Source: Labilithrix sp. (GTDB lineage Bacteria; Myxococcota; Polyangia; Polyangiales; Polyangiaceae). From it: DNA of 45,354 nucleotides. The notes beneath the pieces are model-generated. The model was not told the origin of the DNA and did not search any database. It saw nothing but the letters and a program-made list of their open reading frames with translations. This document shows, one piece after another, positions 7,059-16,648 of this stretch. The stretch spans positions 1 through 45,354 of the forward strand of contig JAQBQL010000170.1 in NCBI GenBank assembly GCA_028287035.1. The letters run 5' to 3'. The position numbers were made by a program, and so were the translations under genes. Positions within the stretch are counted from its first letter, which is position 1. Each line of letters begins with the position of its first letter.

Positions 7059-8375
7059 TCAGGGCTCGCGGTAGAAGCGCGGCACCCGGCGAGAGATCGA
7101 CGTCAGGATCTCCCAGGCGATGGTGCCGGCGTGTCCGGCGACCTCGTCGGCGCCGATCGCGTCCTTGCCGAGCGCCCCCTCCTGCGACCCGAGGACCACC
7201 ACCTCGTCGGCGAGGCCGCTGCCCGGCACGTCCGTGACGTCGATCATCGACATGTCCATCGAGACCGCGCCGACGATCGGCGCCCGCCGCCCGCGCACGA
7301 GCACGTGCCCGCGGTTCGACAGCTGGCGCGAGAGGCCGTCCGCATAGCCCATGGGGATCGTCGCGATCCGGGAGGGCCGCGACGCGCGGAACAGCGAGCC
7401 GTAGCCGACCCCCTCCCCGGCGTCGATCGACCGGACGTCGACGATCTCGCTGCGGACGCGCATCGCGGCCTTCAGCGACTCGACGCCGGAGGGCGCGCCG
7501 AGCATCGAGGCAACCCCGAAGATCGCGATGCCCGGACGTACCGCGTCGAACACCGCGTCGCCGCGGAGCAGCGCGGCGCTGTTCGCGGCGTGGCGCACAA
7601 CGGCGGGCCCGATCGCCCCCGCCTGCCCGAGGCGACGCGTCGCCTCCTCGAAGCGCGCGACCTGCTCCGCGGTGAAGCCGGCCTCGGGCGCCCCTTCCTC
7701 GGCATCGGCGCATGCAAGATGCGTCATCAGGCCGGCGATCCGCACCTCCGGATACGCCCGGAGCTGCTCGGCGAACCGCTCGAGGTCGTTCATCCGCACG
7801 CCGAGGCGCGCCATCCCCGTGTCCACCTTGAGGTGCGCGACGGCCTCGCGACCGTTCGCGCGGGCCGCCCGCGCCAGACCCTCGACCTGCCCGAGGTCGT
7901 AGACGACCGGCACCACGTCGCGCGCCGCGATCTCCTCGCACGTCCCGCGGCTGCTTGCGTTGAAGCCCCCCATGACGAGGATGGGCGCGCGGATCCCCGC
8001 GTCGCGGAGCTCGACCGCCTCCTCGAGGAGCGCCACGCAGAAGCCCTCCGCCCCGGCCCGCTCGAGCGTCCGCGCGACGGCAGGCGCCCCGTGGCCGTAC
8101 CCGTCCGCCTTGAGCACCGGCCACACGCGGGCCCGCTCGCCGTTCGCGGCATAGGCATGTCGCGTCACCACGCGCAGGTTGTGGCGGAGCGCCGCGAGAT
8201 TCACCTCGGCGCGCGTCGGCCGCACGGCGTCCGCGGGAGCCGCCCGACGCGGCTTCAGCACGCGAACGCTGTCGGCTCCGTCGCTCTGCCGGCGCGTGCC
8301 GAGCAGCTGACCGGACGAAGGCGGTGCGGGCGGCGGTGTGTTCACGAGATCACGAGCCCTGTCTGCAGCGGTCAT
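7059..8375 (-). CDS. alr: Alanine racemase
   Basis: PLP enzyme interconverting L- and D-alanine for peptidoglycan. The 438-residue form has the PLP lysine K89 in VLKADGYGHG, the second catalytic residue Y325 in GVGYGSLF, and MVGAVSMDM-like and MGYADGLSR motifs in the C-terminal domain (positions 342-376). Residues 1-53 are a Pro/Arg-rich extension not found in compact Alr proteins; the fold proper starts at RPTRAEVNLAALRHN. ATG 8375 has GAGGA about 10 nt upstream. A TTG at 8402 would add nine residues. The ABC exporter genes lie 105 bp upstream and a candidate promoter occupies that gap; the mlaE-like gene follows after 27 bp. Confidence 0.94.
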   Translation of the reverse strand: MTAADRARDLVNTPPPAPPSSGQLLGTRRQSDGADSVRVLKPRRAAPADAVRPTRAEVNLAALRHNLRVVTRHAYAANGERARVWPVLKADGYGHGAPAVARTLERAGAEGFCVALLEEAVELRDAGIRAPILVMGGFNASSRGTCEEIAARDVVPVVYDLGQVEGLARAARANGREAVAHLKVDTGMARLGVRMNDLERFAEQLRAYPEVRIAGLMTHLACADAEEGAPEAGFTAEQVARFEEATRRLGQAGAIGPAVVRHAANSAALLRGDAVFDAVRPGIAIFGVASMLGAPSGVESLKAAMRVRSEIVDVRSIDAGEGVGYGSLFRASRPSRIATIPMGYADGLSRQLSNRGHVLVRGRRAPIVGAVSMDMSMIDVTDVPGSGLADEVVVLGSQEGALGKDAIGADEVAGHAGTIAWEILTSISRRVPRFYREP

Positions 8376-8420
8376 GAATGCGTGGTCCTCTGGAGAAGCC
8401 AACGCTCACGGGATCGGGAG

Positions 8421-8449
8421 CTATTCTCCCCATCGCATCCCCGCGTCAA
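8421..8449 (-). promoter_or_regulatory. Candidate promoter of alanine racemase
   Basis: Minus-strand TTGACG (8444-8449), a 17-bp spacer and GAATAG (8421-8426). The -35 matches the consensus at 5 of 6 positions but the -10 is weak. It predicts a leader of about 30-40 nt, long enough for the GAGGA ribosome-binding site. Confidence 0.45.
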
Positions 8450-8480
8450 GGCGGGCAACAAACCCGCCGGATCGCGGCCG

Positions 8481-10478
8481 CTACGCCGTGCCGGCGCCCG
8501 ACGCAGCGCCCGCCGCACCGAGCGTCGCCTCTTCCTTCTCGAGCTCCTCCACCGCGAACTGCAAGCGATAGAGGCGCGCGTACACGCCGCCCTTCGCGAG
8601 CAGCTCGTCGTGGCTGCCGGACTCCACGACGCGTCCCTTGTGGAACACGACGATGCGGTCGACCGCGCGAATCGTCGAGAGGCGATGGGCGATGACCAGC
8701 GCCGTGCGCCCTTCCATGACCGCCTCGAGGGCTGCCTGGAGGCGCGACTCGGTGTCCGAGTCGATGCTCGCGGTCGCCTCGTCGAGGATGAGGAGCGGCG
8801 TGTCCTTGTAGAGCGCGCGAGCGAACGCGATGAGCTGCCGCTCGCCGGCGCTGAAGTTCGCGCCGCGCTCGTCGACGCGCGCGTCCAGCCCGCCCGGCCG
8901 CCGCAGGAACAGATCGAGGGCCCCCACGCGCGAGAGCGCCTGCTCGACGCGCTTCAGGTCGGGGACGTCGTCGCTCATCGCGATGTTCGACGCGACGGTC
9001 CCCGCGAAGAGGAACACGTCCTGCGGCACCACCGAGAAGAGGTCGCGGAGCTCACGGCGGTCGTAGCTCGCGATGTCCTTCCCGAGCACGCGCGCCTGCC
9101 CGCGCTCGAGCTCGTACAGGCGGAGGAGGAGCGCCGTCACCGTCGTCTTGCCGGCGCCGGTCGCGCCGACGAGCGCGATGCGCTCGCCCTGCTTCACGCG
9201 GAACGACACGTCGCGCAGGACGGGGACGCCCTTCTTGTACGAGAACGTCACGTCCTCGAGCGCCACCGCCTCGTCCTCGCGCCCCGCAGCCACCGCTGCA
9301 TCGGCCGGCGCCGGCGGAAGCTCGACCTCGAGCGACGTCTCGTCGAGCAGCTGGAAGATGCGCTCGGCCCCGCTCATCGCCGACTGGAGCACCGTGTAAC
9401 GCGTGGCGAGCAGGCTCACCGGCTCGAAGAACTGCTTGATGTACTGCGTGAACACGACCGTGAGCGAGAACGTGATCGTCGGGTCGCCGAGCCGCCGCAG
9501 GCCCGACCACCAGAGGATGCTGGCGATGCAGACCGTGCCGACCATCTCGATGGCCGCGTCGAGGACGGCCTCGTAGAAGACCGAGCTCTTGTTGGCGTTG
9601 CGGTACTCGACGTTGATGTCGTCGAACTCGCGCGCCATGGACGACTCGCGCGCGTAGGCCTGCACGACGCTCATCCCCGAGACCTGCTCGTTCAGAAAGG
9701 CGTTGAGGCGCGCCGTCTTCACGCGGATGTCGCGGTATGCCTGGCGCGCGCGCTTGCGGACGTACCGCACGACCAGGCCCACCACCGGCAGCGCGGCGAA
9801 CGCGATCAGCGAGAGCTGCACGTTCAGGATCAGCATCATCGTGACGATGCCGAGGAGCGAGACGAGATCGCCGATGGCATTGAGCACGCCCGACGCGAAG
9901 AGCTCGCCGACCGCGTCGACGTCGTTGGTGGCGCGCGTGACGAGCCGGCCGACCGGCGTGCGATCGTAGTAGCGGAGCTCGAGCCGCTGCATGAACTCGA
10001 AGATGTGCCGCCGGAGATCGGCCATGGTGCGCGCACCGGCAATCTGCATCGTGTACATCTGCACGAACGTGACGACCTGCGTGAGCAGCACGATGCCCGA
10101 CAGCTCGAGGCCGTAACGGAGCAGGTTCCCGCTGTGCACGTCCTGCGCGGTGCCGACGAGCTTGCCCATCAGCACCGGTCGCACGAGACCGAGGCTCGCC
10201 GAGCCGAGGATCAGCACGAGCGAGATGGCGAGGAAGCGCGCATGCGGACGCATGAAGGGCCACAGCCGCCCGAGCAGCTGCGCGTCGTAGGCGCGGCCGA
10301 GGCGCTCCTCCTCGTGGAAGTCGCGGAGCGTGCCGGCGCCGCGCCGCGCGCCCTCGACGCCGGTGAGGGTCGCCGACTGGGTCGCCACGACGGCCTTCGG
10401 CGCGACGGTGTCGGCCGCGGCGGCGTCGGGCGGAGCGGCGCCGGCCGCGCCCGGTCCCTGCTGCGGAGCGGCGCTCAC
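8481..10478 (-). CDS. ABC exporter, transmembrane-ATPase half (YheH/BmrD-like subunit)
   Basis: Second half of a heterodimeric type IV ABC exporter: 665 residues with an N-terminal Ala/Pro-rich tail (1-60), six membrane helices (about 80-370) and a C-terminal ATPase domain. Walker A is GATGAGKTT (438-446), Walker B LLILDE with the catalytic Glu at 567, and the H-loop His at 598. The signature motif is altered to FSAGE (542-546) instead of LSGGQ. That pairs with the degenerate Walker B of the partner to leave one inactive and one active ATP site, as known for YheI/YheH, BmrCD and TM287/288. The GTG start at 10478 overlaps the upstream stop (GTGA, 4 bp), implying translational coupling. Substrate unknown; lipids or drugs are typical. 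Confidence 0.92.
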   Translation of the reverse strand: MSAAPQQGPGAAGAAPPDAAAADTVAPKAVVATQSATLTGVEGARRGAGTLRDFHEEERLGRAYDAQLLGRLWPFMRPHARFLAISLVLILGSASLGLVRPVLMGKLVGTAQDVHSGNLLRYGLELSGIVLLTQVVTFVQMYTMQIAGARTMADLRRHIFEFMQRLELRYYDRTPVGRLVTRATNDVDAVGELFASGVLNAIGDLVSLLGIVTMMLILNVQLSLIAFAALPVVGLVVRYVRKRARQAYRDIRVKTARLNAFLNEQVSGMSVVQAYARESSMAREFDDINVEYRNANKSSVFYEAVLDAAIEMVGTVCIASILWWSGLRRLGDPTITFSLTVVFTQYIKQFFEPVSLLATRYTVLQSAMSGAERIFQLLDETSLEVELPPAPADAAVAAGREDEAVALEDVTFSYKKGVPVLRDVSFRVKQGERIALVGATGAGKTTVTALLLRLYELERGQARVLGKDIASYDRRELRDLFSVVPQDVFLFAGTVASNIAMSDDVPDLKRVEQALSRVGALDLFLRRPGGLDARVDERGANFSAGERQLIAFARALYKDTPLLILDEATASIDSDTESRLQAALEAVMEGRTALVIAHRLSTIRAVDRIVVFHKGRVVESGSHDELLAKGGVYARLYRLQFAVEELEKEEATLGAAGAASGAGTA

Positions 10479-12361
10479 GCGACCACCGGGGGCGCGACGT
10501 CGTCGAGGTCGACCTCCTCGAGCGCGGACTGGGCCGACTGCTCGGCCGCGAACTTCGCGTAGAGGCCACCGCGGCCGACGAGCTCCTCGTGGGTGCCGGC
10601 CTCGAGCACGCGCCCCTCGTCGAGGACCACGATGCGGTCACACCGCGACGCCGCGGCGACGCGGTGCGTGACCAGGACGACGGTGCGCGAGGCGGCCTGC
10701 CGCTCGATCGCGTCGAGGATCGCCGACTCCGTCTTCGCGTCGACGGCCGAGAGCGGGTCGTCGAGCACGAGGACCTTGGGCTCGCGCACGAGCGCCCGGG
10801 CGAGCGCGATCCGCTGCTTCTGACCGCCCGAGAGCTGCACGCCGCGCTCGCCGACCACGGTGTCGAACTGGTCGGGGAGCCCGAGCGCCTCCTCGAGCAC
10901 CTGGGCCTCGCGCGACGCCTCGCGGATGCGGATCAGCGAGGCATCGGCGTCCGCGTCGTCGAGGCAGAAGCCGATGTTGCGCGAGACGGTGGTGGAGAAG
11001 AGGAACGCGTCCTGCTGCGCGTAGCCGATCGCCTTGCGCACCGCGGAGAGCGGCAGATCGCAGACGTCGATGCCGTCGATGTGCACCGCGCCGGCTGGCG
11101 TCGGCAGGAGCCGCGCGAGCAGCATCGCGACCGTCGACTTTCCGGAGCCGGTCCGGCCCACGATGGCCACCGACCGGCCCGCGCCGACCTCGAACGAGAC
11201 GTCGTCGACCACCTTGCGCTCGCCGTACGCGAACGTGAGGCCGCGCACGCTGATCGCGCCCGCGACGCTTGCCGGCTCGGGGAGCGGCCCGTCCTTCACC
11301 TCGGGGACGGCGTCGAAGATCTGCTTCAGCCGGTCATAGCCGGCGCGGCCACGCTGCAGGATCGAGATCGAGAAGCCGAGCGCCACCATCGGCCACATCA
11401 TGCGCCCGTAGGCGAGCCAGAACGCGAAGAAGGAGCCGCGTGTGATGCCGCCGTCCCCCTCGCCCTTCTGGAGGAGCAGCGTGCCGTACCAGAAGAAGGC
11501 GAGCACGCCGAGCGCGCTGGCCGCCCCCGCGACCGGGCCCATGAGACCGCGGATGCGCGCGAGCGCGAGGCTCGCCTCGAGGTACTCCTGGTTCACCTTC
11601 TCGAACCGGCGGCGCTCGCGCTTCTCGAGCGCGAAGCTGCGGACGATGCGCACGCCGGCGAGGTTCGTCTGCAGCACGTCGCTCATGCGGCCGAGCGTCT
11701 CCTGGTTCTGGCGGGTGCGCTGGAACATGGCGCGCGAGAAGGAGCGCGTGATGAGGATCATCGGCGGCAGCATCACGAACGACACGAGCGTGAGCCGCGG
11801 GCTGACGGTGACCATGACCTGGAGCGCGCTCGCGAACGCCAGCACCACGTTCACCACGTTGAGGATGCCGAACCCGAGGAGGAGGCGGACCTGCTGGAGG
11901 TCGCCCGTCGAGCGGCTCATGATCTCGCCGGCCGACATCGTGCGGTAGAACGCGGTCCCGAGCCGGTGCAGCCGGTGCAGGAGCAGCGCGCGCAGCTCGT
12001 ACTCGGCGTCGCGGCCCGCGTTGAAGATGAACCAGCGGCTCGACACGCGCGTGACGAACGCGAGCACGGCCAGCGCGAAGATGATGATCGCCGGCCGCGT
12101 CACGCTCTGCGGGTCCGCGCCGAACACCGCGTCGATCGCCGCCTTGGAGAGCCAGTCGATCCGGTTCAACGACAGCTGGAACGTGCCCAGCATCAGCGTG
12201 CCTGCGATGTACCGCGGCAGCTGACGGCGGAACTGCCCGCTCAGCGTGATCGGGAAATGCTCGACGCCGTCCGCGCCATGACGTGCCGCGTCGGCGGTGG
12301 GGGTGCTCTCCGGGGAGCGGTGCGGTGATGAGGATGCGGCCACGAGGGAGCCCGTCTGCAT
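10475..12361 (-). CDS. ABC exporter, transmembrane-ATPase half (YheI/BmrC-like subunit)
   Basis: First half of the heterodimeric exporter: 628 residues, membrane domain about 45-345 and ATPase domain 365-600. Walker A is GRTGSGKST (402-410), the signature is canonical LSGGQ (510-514), and Walker B is LVLDDPLSAVDA (531-542). The usual catalytic Glu is Asp535. This is the diagnostic degenerate-site pattern of YheI/BmrC subunits. The mRNA continues into the second subunit with a 4-bp overlap. The ATG at 12361 has no clear ribosome-binding site. The KOW gene lies 89 bp upstream on the same strand; whether they are cotranscribed is unclear. Confidence 0.92.
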   Translation of the reverse strand: MQTGSLVAASSSPHRSPESTPTADAARHGADGVEHFPITLSGQFRRQLPRYIAGTLMLGTFQLSLNRIDWLSKAAIDAVFGADPQSVTRPAIIIFALAVLAFVTRVSSRWFIFNAGRDAEYELRALLLHRLHRLGTAFYRTMSAGEIMSRSTGDLQQVRLLLGFGILNVVNVVLAFASALQVMVTVSPRLTLVSFVMLPPMILITRSFSRAMFQRTRQNQETLGRMSDVLQTNLAGVRIVRSFALEKRERRRFEKVNQEYLEASLALARIRGLMGPVAGAASALGVLAFFWYGTLLLQKGEGDGGITRGSFFAFWLAYGRMMWPMVALGFSISILQRGRAGYDRLKQIFDAVPEVKDGPLPEPASVAGAISVRGLTFAYGERKVVDDVSFEVGAGRSVAIVGRTGSGKSTVAMLLARLLPTPAGAVHIDGIDVCDLPLSAVRKAIGYAQQDAFLFSTTVSRNIGFCLDDADADASLIRIREASREAQVLEEALGLPDQFDTVVGERGVQLSGGQKQRIALARALVREPKVLVLDDPLSAVDAKTESAILDAIERQAASRTVVLVTHRVAAASRCDRIVVLDEGRVLEAGTHEELVGRGGLYAKFAAEQSAQSALEEVDLDDVAPPVVA

Positions 12362-12450
12362 AGCAGAAGACCGGCGCCGCTTGGATGCGCGCGGCCGAGA
12401 TCCGTCGCGTTCGGCTGCGCTTCTCGATCCGCGTTGCCGCCCGGCCGCGC

Positions 12451-13773
12451 CTAGCGGGTCGTGCCCTTGCGCGGGCGACGATGCGAGCTCGTGAGCATCG
12501 GACGCGTGCCGTCGGTCGACGCGACGAGGTCCTTGAGGGCGAGGGTCGCGGCGAGGAGCCCCAGCCGCACGCGCGCGCGCCCCTTCGAGTCGAGCTCCTG
12601 CACGATTCCGACCTTGTCGATGAACGGCCCCGCGAGCACCCGGACGCGCGTGCCCTTCTCGATCGGGATCCGCGGGTCGACCTCGGTGAGCGACGGGCGG
12701 GCGCCGCGCCCTCGCATCATGGCCTGGAGGATCGGCCGCCGCGCCGGAGGAGCGCGATCGCGGGCGCGGTCGACCATGTCCACGGCCGGCGCGTCACCTT
12801 CGGTCTTGGCGGCGCGCGAGGCGGGAGGGGCGCCCTCGCGCTCGGCGACGGTCAGGAGGCGGCGCGCGTCCTCGCGCTCGCGGCGCGTGCCCTCGACGCG
12901 CGCCGGCTTCTTGCTGTGCACGCTGCTGCGGCGCTTGCGACGCTCCTCGCGACCGCGCTCGCGGCGCTCCTCGTTGCGGGCGCGCCCGGCGCGCCAGGCG
13001 CCGCGGCGACCGGCGCCGATGAGGTCGTTGTCGGGCGCCCACGCCACGAGCTTGTAGGCATGCGCGAGCACCACGAGCGCGTCCGAGAGCTGGTCGTCGA
13101 GCTCGCTCGAGTGTGCGAGCGCCACCTCTCGCTTGACGCTCCATCCGATCCACAGCGGGCGGCGACTGCGCTGGCTGTCGTCGAGGAGGGCGCGCACGTC
13201 GTCGGCGCTCGCGTCCTCGGCGCGCGGGAAGCTGGGCACGCCGATGACGCCGATCGCGAACTCGAGCGGAAGCGTCTCGAACAGCGTGGTGAGCTCGAGG
13301 AGCCGCGTGGGATCCGCGAGACGCGCCCGCAGGTTGTTGGCGTCGGCCTCGGCCTCGGGGCACACCTCGAGGGCGACCTCGACGTGGACGGCGTCGATGG
13401 TGAGCGCCAGGTAGGCGTGCGCCCGCAGCGGGTCGGCGTCGGGGGCGGTGCGCGGAACGCCGGCGCGCTCGAACGCGTCGCGCACGAAGATCACGCGCTG
13501 CGCGATGAGGCGCGGCGCGCGCGACGAGAGGTGCTGCTCCACCTCGTCCGGCACGACCACCTCCACGGAGATCCCGAGCTGATCGAGCCGCGGCACCACG
13601 GTGCGCGCCCACGTCTCGATGCGCTCGCGGAGCACGCGTCGCTGGGCGGCAGGCACGGGCCGGATCGCCTGCGTCGCCCGCGACACCGGCTGCACCGGCT
13701 CCAGGAACGCGTCGAAGTCGGCCGCGGCGAGCGCGAGCAGACCTCGCGCGCCGTCGTTCCTCGGATCCGCCAC
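12451..13773 (-). CDS. Conserved hypothetical protein with C-terminal KOW (NusG-like) domain
   Basis: 440 residues. I do not recognise the N-terminal alpha/beta region (1-240: LAAADFDAFLEPVQP, VPRLDQLGISVEVVVPDEV). It is followed by a highly basic, low-complexity linker (about 255-330, Arg/Glu/Lys-rich). The C-terminal KOW fold is at about 380-425 (GTRVRVLAGPFIDKVGIV, then LDSKGRARVRLGLLAATL). KOW domains in NusG, RfaH and ribosomal proteins bind RNA polymerase, ribosome or RNA, so a nucleic-acid-linked role is plausible but unproven. The GTG start at 13773 is supported by the best promoter in the window: TTGACA, 16 bp, TATCCT, then 9 nt. It is divergent from the sigma factor gene. Confidence 0.75.
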   Translation of the reverse strand: MADPRNDGARGLLALAAADFDAFLEPVQPVSRATQAIRPVPAAQRRVLRERIETWARTVVPRLDQLGISVEVVVPDEVEQHLSSRAPRLIAQRVIFVRDAFERAGVPRTAPDADPLRAHAYLALTIDAVHVEVALEVCPEAEADANNLRARLADPTRLLELTTLFETLPLEFAIGVIGVPSFPRAEDASADDVRALLDDSQRSRRPLWIGWSVKREVALAHSSELDDQLSDALVVLAHAYKLVAWAPDNDLIGAGRRGAWRAGRARNEERRERGREERRKRRSSVHSKKPARVEGTRREREDARRLLTVAEREGAPPASRAAKTEGDAPAVDMVDRARDRAPPARRPILQAMMRGRGARPSLTEVDPRIPIEKGTRVRVLAGPFIDKVGIVQELDSKGRARVRLGLLAATLALKDLVASTDGTRPMLTSSHRRPRKGTTR

Positions 13774-13782
13774 AGTGGAGCG

Positions 13783-13810
13783 AGGATACGGGGGCCCGCC
13801 GGGGTGTCAA
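13783..13810 (-). promoter_or_regulatory. Strong sigma-70-like promoter of KOW gene (leaderless)
   Basis: Minus strand: perfect TTGACA (13805-13810), 16-bp spacer, TATCCT (13783-13788), 9 nt to the GTG start. Transcription would begin within about 3 nt of the start codon. Confidence 0.65.
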
Positions 13811-13852
13811 CGCGAAGGCCTTCGGCGCCTTTCGCTGGTCCGCCGAGCGTGG

Positions 13853-13858
13853 TAGATC
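13853..13858 (+). promoter_or_regulatory. Candidate -10 box of sigma factor gene
   Basis: TAGATC, 8 nt before the GTG at 13867. No convincing -35. Same short spacing as the other candidate leaderless promoters. Confidence 0.3.
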
Positions 13859-13866
13859 GCCGGGCC

Positions 13867-15159
<1,293 letters not shown>

Positions 15160-15175
15160 GAGCCCGAGACCGATC

Positions 15176-16021
15176 GTGGCGTCCGGCATCCTCCACGTGG
15201 TCGCGACGCCGATCGGAAACCTGTCCGATCTCACGCTGCGCGCGATCGACACGCTGAAGACGTGCGACCGCGTGGCCGCGGAGGACACGCGGCGCACGCG
15301 CCAGCTGCTCTCTCACCTCGGCATCGAGGGCAAGCCGCTCGACGCGCTCCATGCCCACTCGACCGAGCGTGACGTGGCGCGGCTCGTCGAGCGCCTCGTG
15401 CAGGGGGAGCAGGTAGCGCTGGTGACGGACGCCGGTACCCCGGCGGTCAGCGACCCCGGCGACGTCCTCGTGAAGTCGGCGATCGCCGCGGGCGTCCGCA
15501 TCGTGCCCGTGCCCGGCGCGAGCGCGGTGCTGGCGGCGCTCGTGGCGAGCGGGCTCGCGACCGGCGTTGGCTTTCGCTTCCTCGGGTTCCTGCCCCGCGA
15601 CGGGGCCGCGCATCGCGACGCGATCGCCGCCGCGGTGGCGACGGCCGAGCCAGTCATCCTCTTCGAGTCACCGGAGCGCACGCATGCCCTGCTGACGGAG
15701 CTCGCCGACGCGATGCCCGCCCGCGCCGCGTGCGTCGCCCGCGAGCTCACGAAGCTCCACGAGGAAGTGGTGCGCGGCACCCTCTCCGAGCTCGCGCGTG
15801 ACCGCGACACGTGGCGCGGCGAGATCGCGATCGTGCTGGGCGCATGGTCCCCCGAGTCGCGCGGCGACGGGATCGACGACGCGGCGATCGACGCCCGCAT
15901 CGACGTGGAGCTCGCCGGCGGCACACACGCGAAGACCGTCGCCGACGTGGTGGCGGCGTGGAGCGGTCGCCCCCGCCGCGTCATCTACGAGCGCGTGGTG
16001 CGAAGGAAGTCGACGCGCTAG
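15176..16021 (+). CDS. rsmI: 16S rRNA (cytidine-1402-2'-O)-methyltransferase RsmI
   Basis: SAM-dependent enzyme that 2'-O-methylates C1402 in the decoding centre of 16S rRNA. The 281 residues carry the family hallmarks: VVATPIGNLSDLTLRA near the start, AAEDTRRTRQLLSHL, LVTDAGTPAVSDPG, VPVPGASAVLAAL, LGFLPRDG and FESPERT, ending in the short C-terminal RsmI-type domain. Length is normal. The GTG start lies 16 bp after the sigma factor stop, with only a weak ribosome-binding site, so coupling to the sigma gene is likely. A small hairpin follows the stop codon. Confidence 0.95.
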   Translation: MASGILHVVATPIGNLSDLTLRAIDTLKTCDRVAAEDTRRTRQLLSHLGIEGKPLDALHAHSTERDVARLVERLVQGEQVALVTDAGTPAVSDPGDVLVKSAIAAGVRIVPVPGASAVLAALVASGLATGVGFRFLGFLPRDGAAHRDAIAAAVATAEPVILFESPERTHALLTELADAMPARAACVARELTKLHEEVVRGTLSELARDRDTWRGEIAIVLGAWSPESRGDGIDDAAIDARIDVELAGGTHAKTVADVVAAWSGRPRRVIYERVVRRKSTR

Positions 16022-16024
16022 GGC

Positions 16025-16043
16025 CGGCTGGGACAGCCGTTCT
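16025..16043 (+). terminator. Hairpin between rsmI and DUF1203 gene
   Basis: CGGCTG-gga-CAGCCG (16025-16039) followed by TTCT. It lies in the 21-bp gap between the convergent stops. A short T run on the plus strand supports a weak terminator for rsmI. Confidence 0.45.
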
Positions 16044-16513
16044 CATGAGCTTCGCTCGACGCGCGCCGCGTAGCAACCCTGCCGCGCGAAGTGCACGTGC
16101 AGGTAGTCGGTGGCAGGGGCCTTCAGCATCGTCTCGATCAGGGCGTCGACTGCCGTCCCGTCGGCGACGTCGGCCGCGACCATCATCCCGACGTCGTCGA
16201 ACGCGCGAACCGAGAGCAGGCGGCGGCGCAGCATCGCGGGGATCTCCCCGTCGGCCAGCTGCGGCGCCTCGACGTGCGGCCGCACGTAGATCGCGTGCGA
16301 GGCGCGGAAGGGCGAGCGCGCGGGCTGGTGCTCGAAGTGCGTCAGGATCACGGTCTCGCCCACCGGGGCGTCCTCGAGCGAGACCCGGCACGGCGTTGCG
16401 TGCGGATGCGAGACGACCACCCTCACCGCACCTCGCTCGGCGAGTGCCGCGTCGGAGAGATCGAAGAGCGGCGCGAACAGCGCGGCCGACAAGGCGCGGA
16501 TGCGGAAGGACAT
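16043..16513 (-). CDS. DUF1203 domain protein
   Basis: 156-residue cytoplasmic protein matching the DUF1203 family over its whole length: an N-terminal FRIRALSAALFAPLFDLSD, CRVSLEDAPVGETVILTHFE in the middle, SPFRASHAIYVR, and C-terminal LHVHFARQGCYAARV. The function of the family is unknown. ATG 16513 starts directly at the family N-terminus. It is convergent with rsmI and divergent from the Ser/Gly-linker lipoprotein gene. Confidence 0.8.
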   Translation of the reverse strand: MSFRIRALSAALFAPLFDLSDAALAERGAVRVVVSHPHATPCRVSLEDAPVGETVILTHFEHQPARSPFRASHAIYVRPHVEAPQLADGEIPAMLRRRLLSVRAFDDVGMMVAADVADGTAVDALIETMLKAPATDYLHVHFARQGCYAARVERSS

Positions 16514-16611
16514 GCCCGCATGATGGCGAGCCCGCGGGGGTGGCGCTGGCCAGTCCCGGACGCGTCATCCGCGGCCGGCCTGGGCGCACCCATGTCACCC
16601 CTTCGGGTCTC

Positions 16612-16640
16612 TCGACGAGGGCGACGTTCCGTCGGACACT
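16612..16640 (+). promoter_or_regulatory. Candidate leaderless promoter of lipoprotein gene
   Basis: TCGACG (16612-16617), 17-bp spacer, GACACT (16635-16640), then 8 nt to the ATG at 16649. Confidence 0.4.
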
Positions 16641-16648
16641 GAGTGCCG

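Noticed and set aside
6057..10562. A 1501-codon open frame on the plus strand, opposite the MlaE, Alr and ABC genes
   Set aside because: Its translation is Arg/His/Asp/Ala-rich without any domain and mirrors the codons of well-supported minus-strand genes. High third-position GC creates such shadows.
12385..13866. Long in-frame N-terminal extension of the sigma factor, opposite the KOW gene
   Set aside because: It lies antisense to the KOW gene, has shadow composition and adds nothing sigma-like. A GTG at 13867 with a -10-like box fits better.
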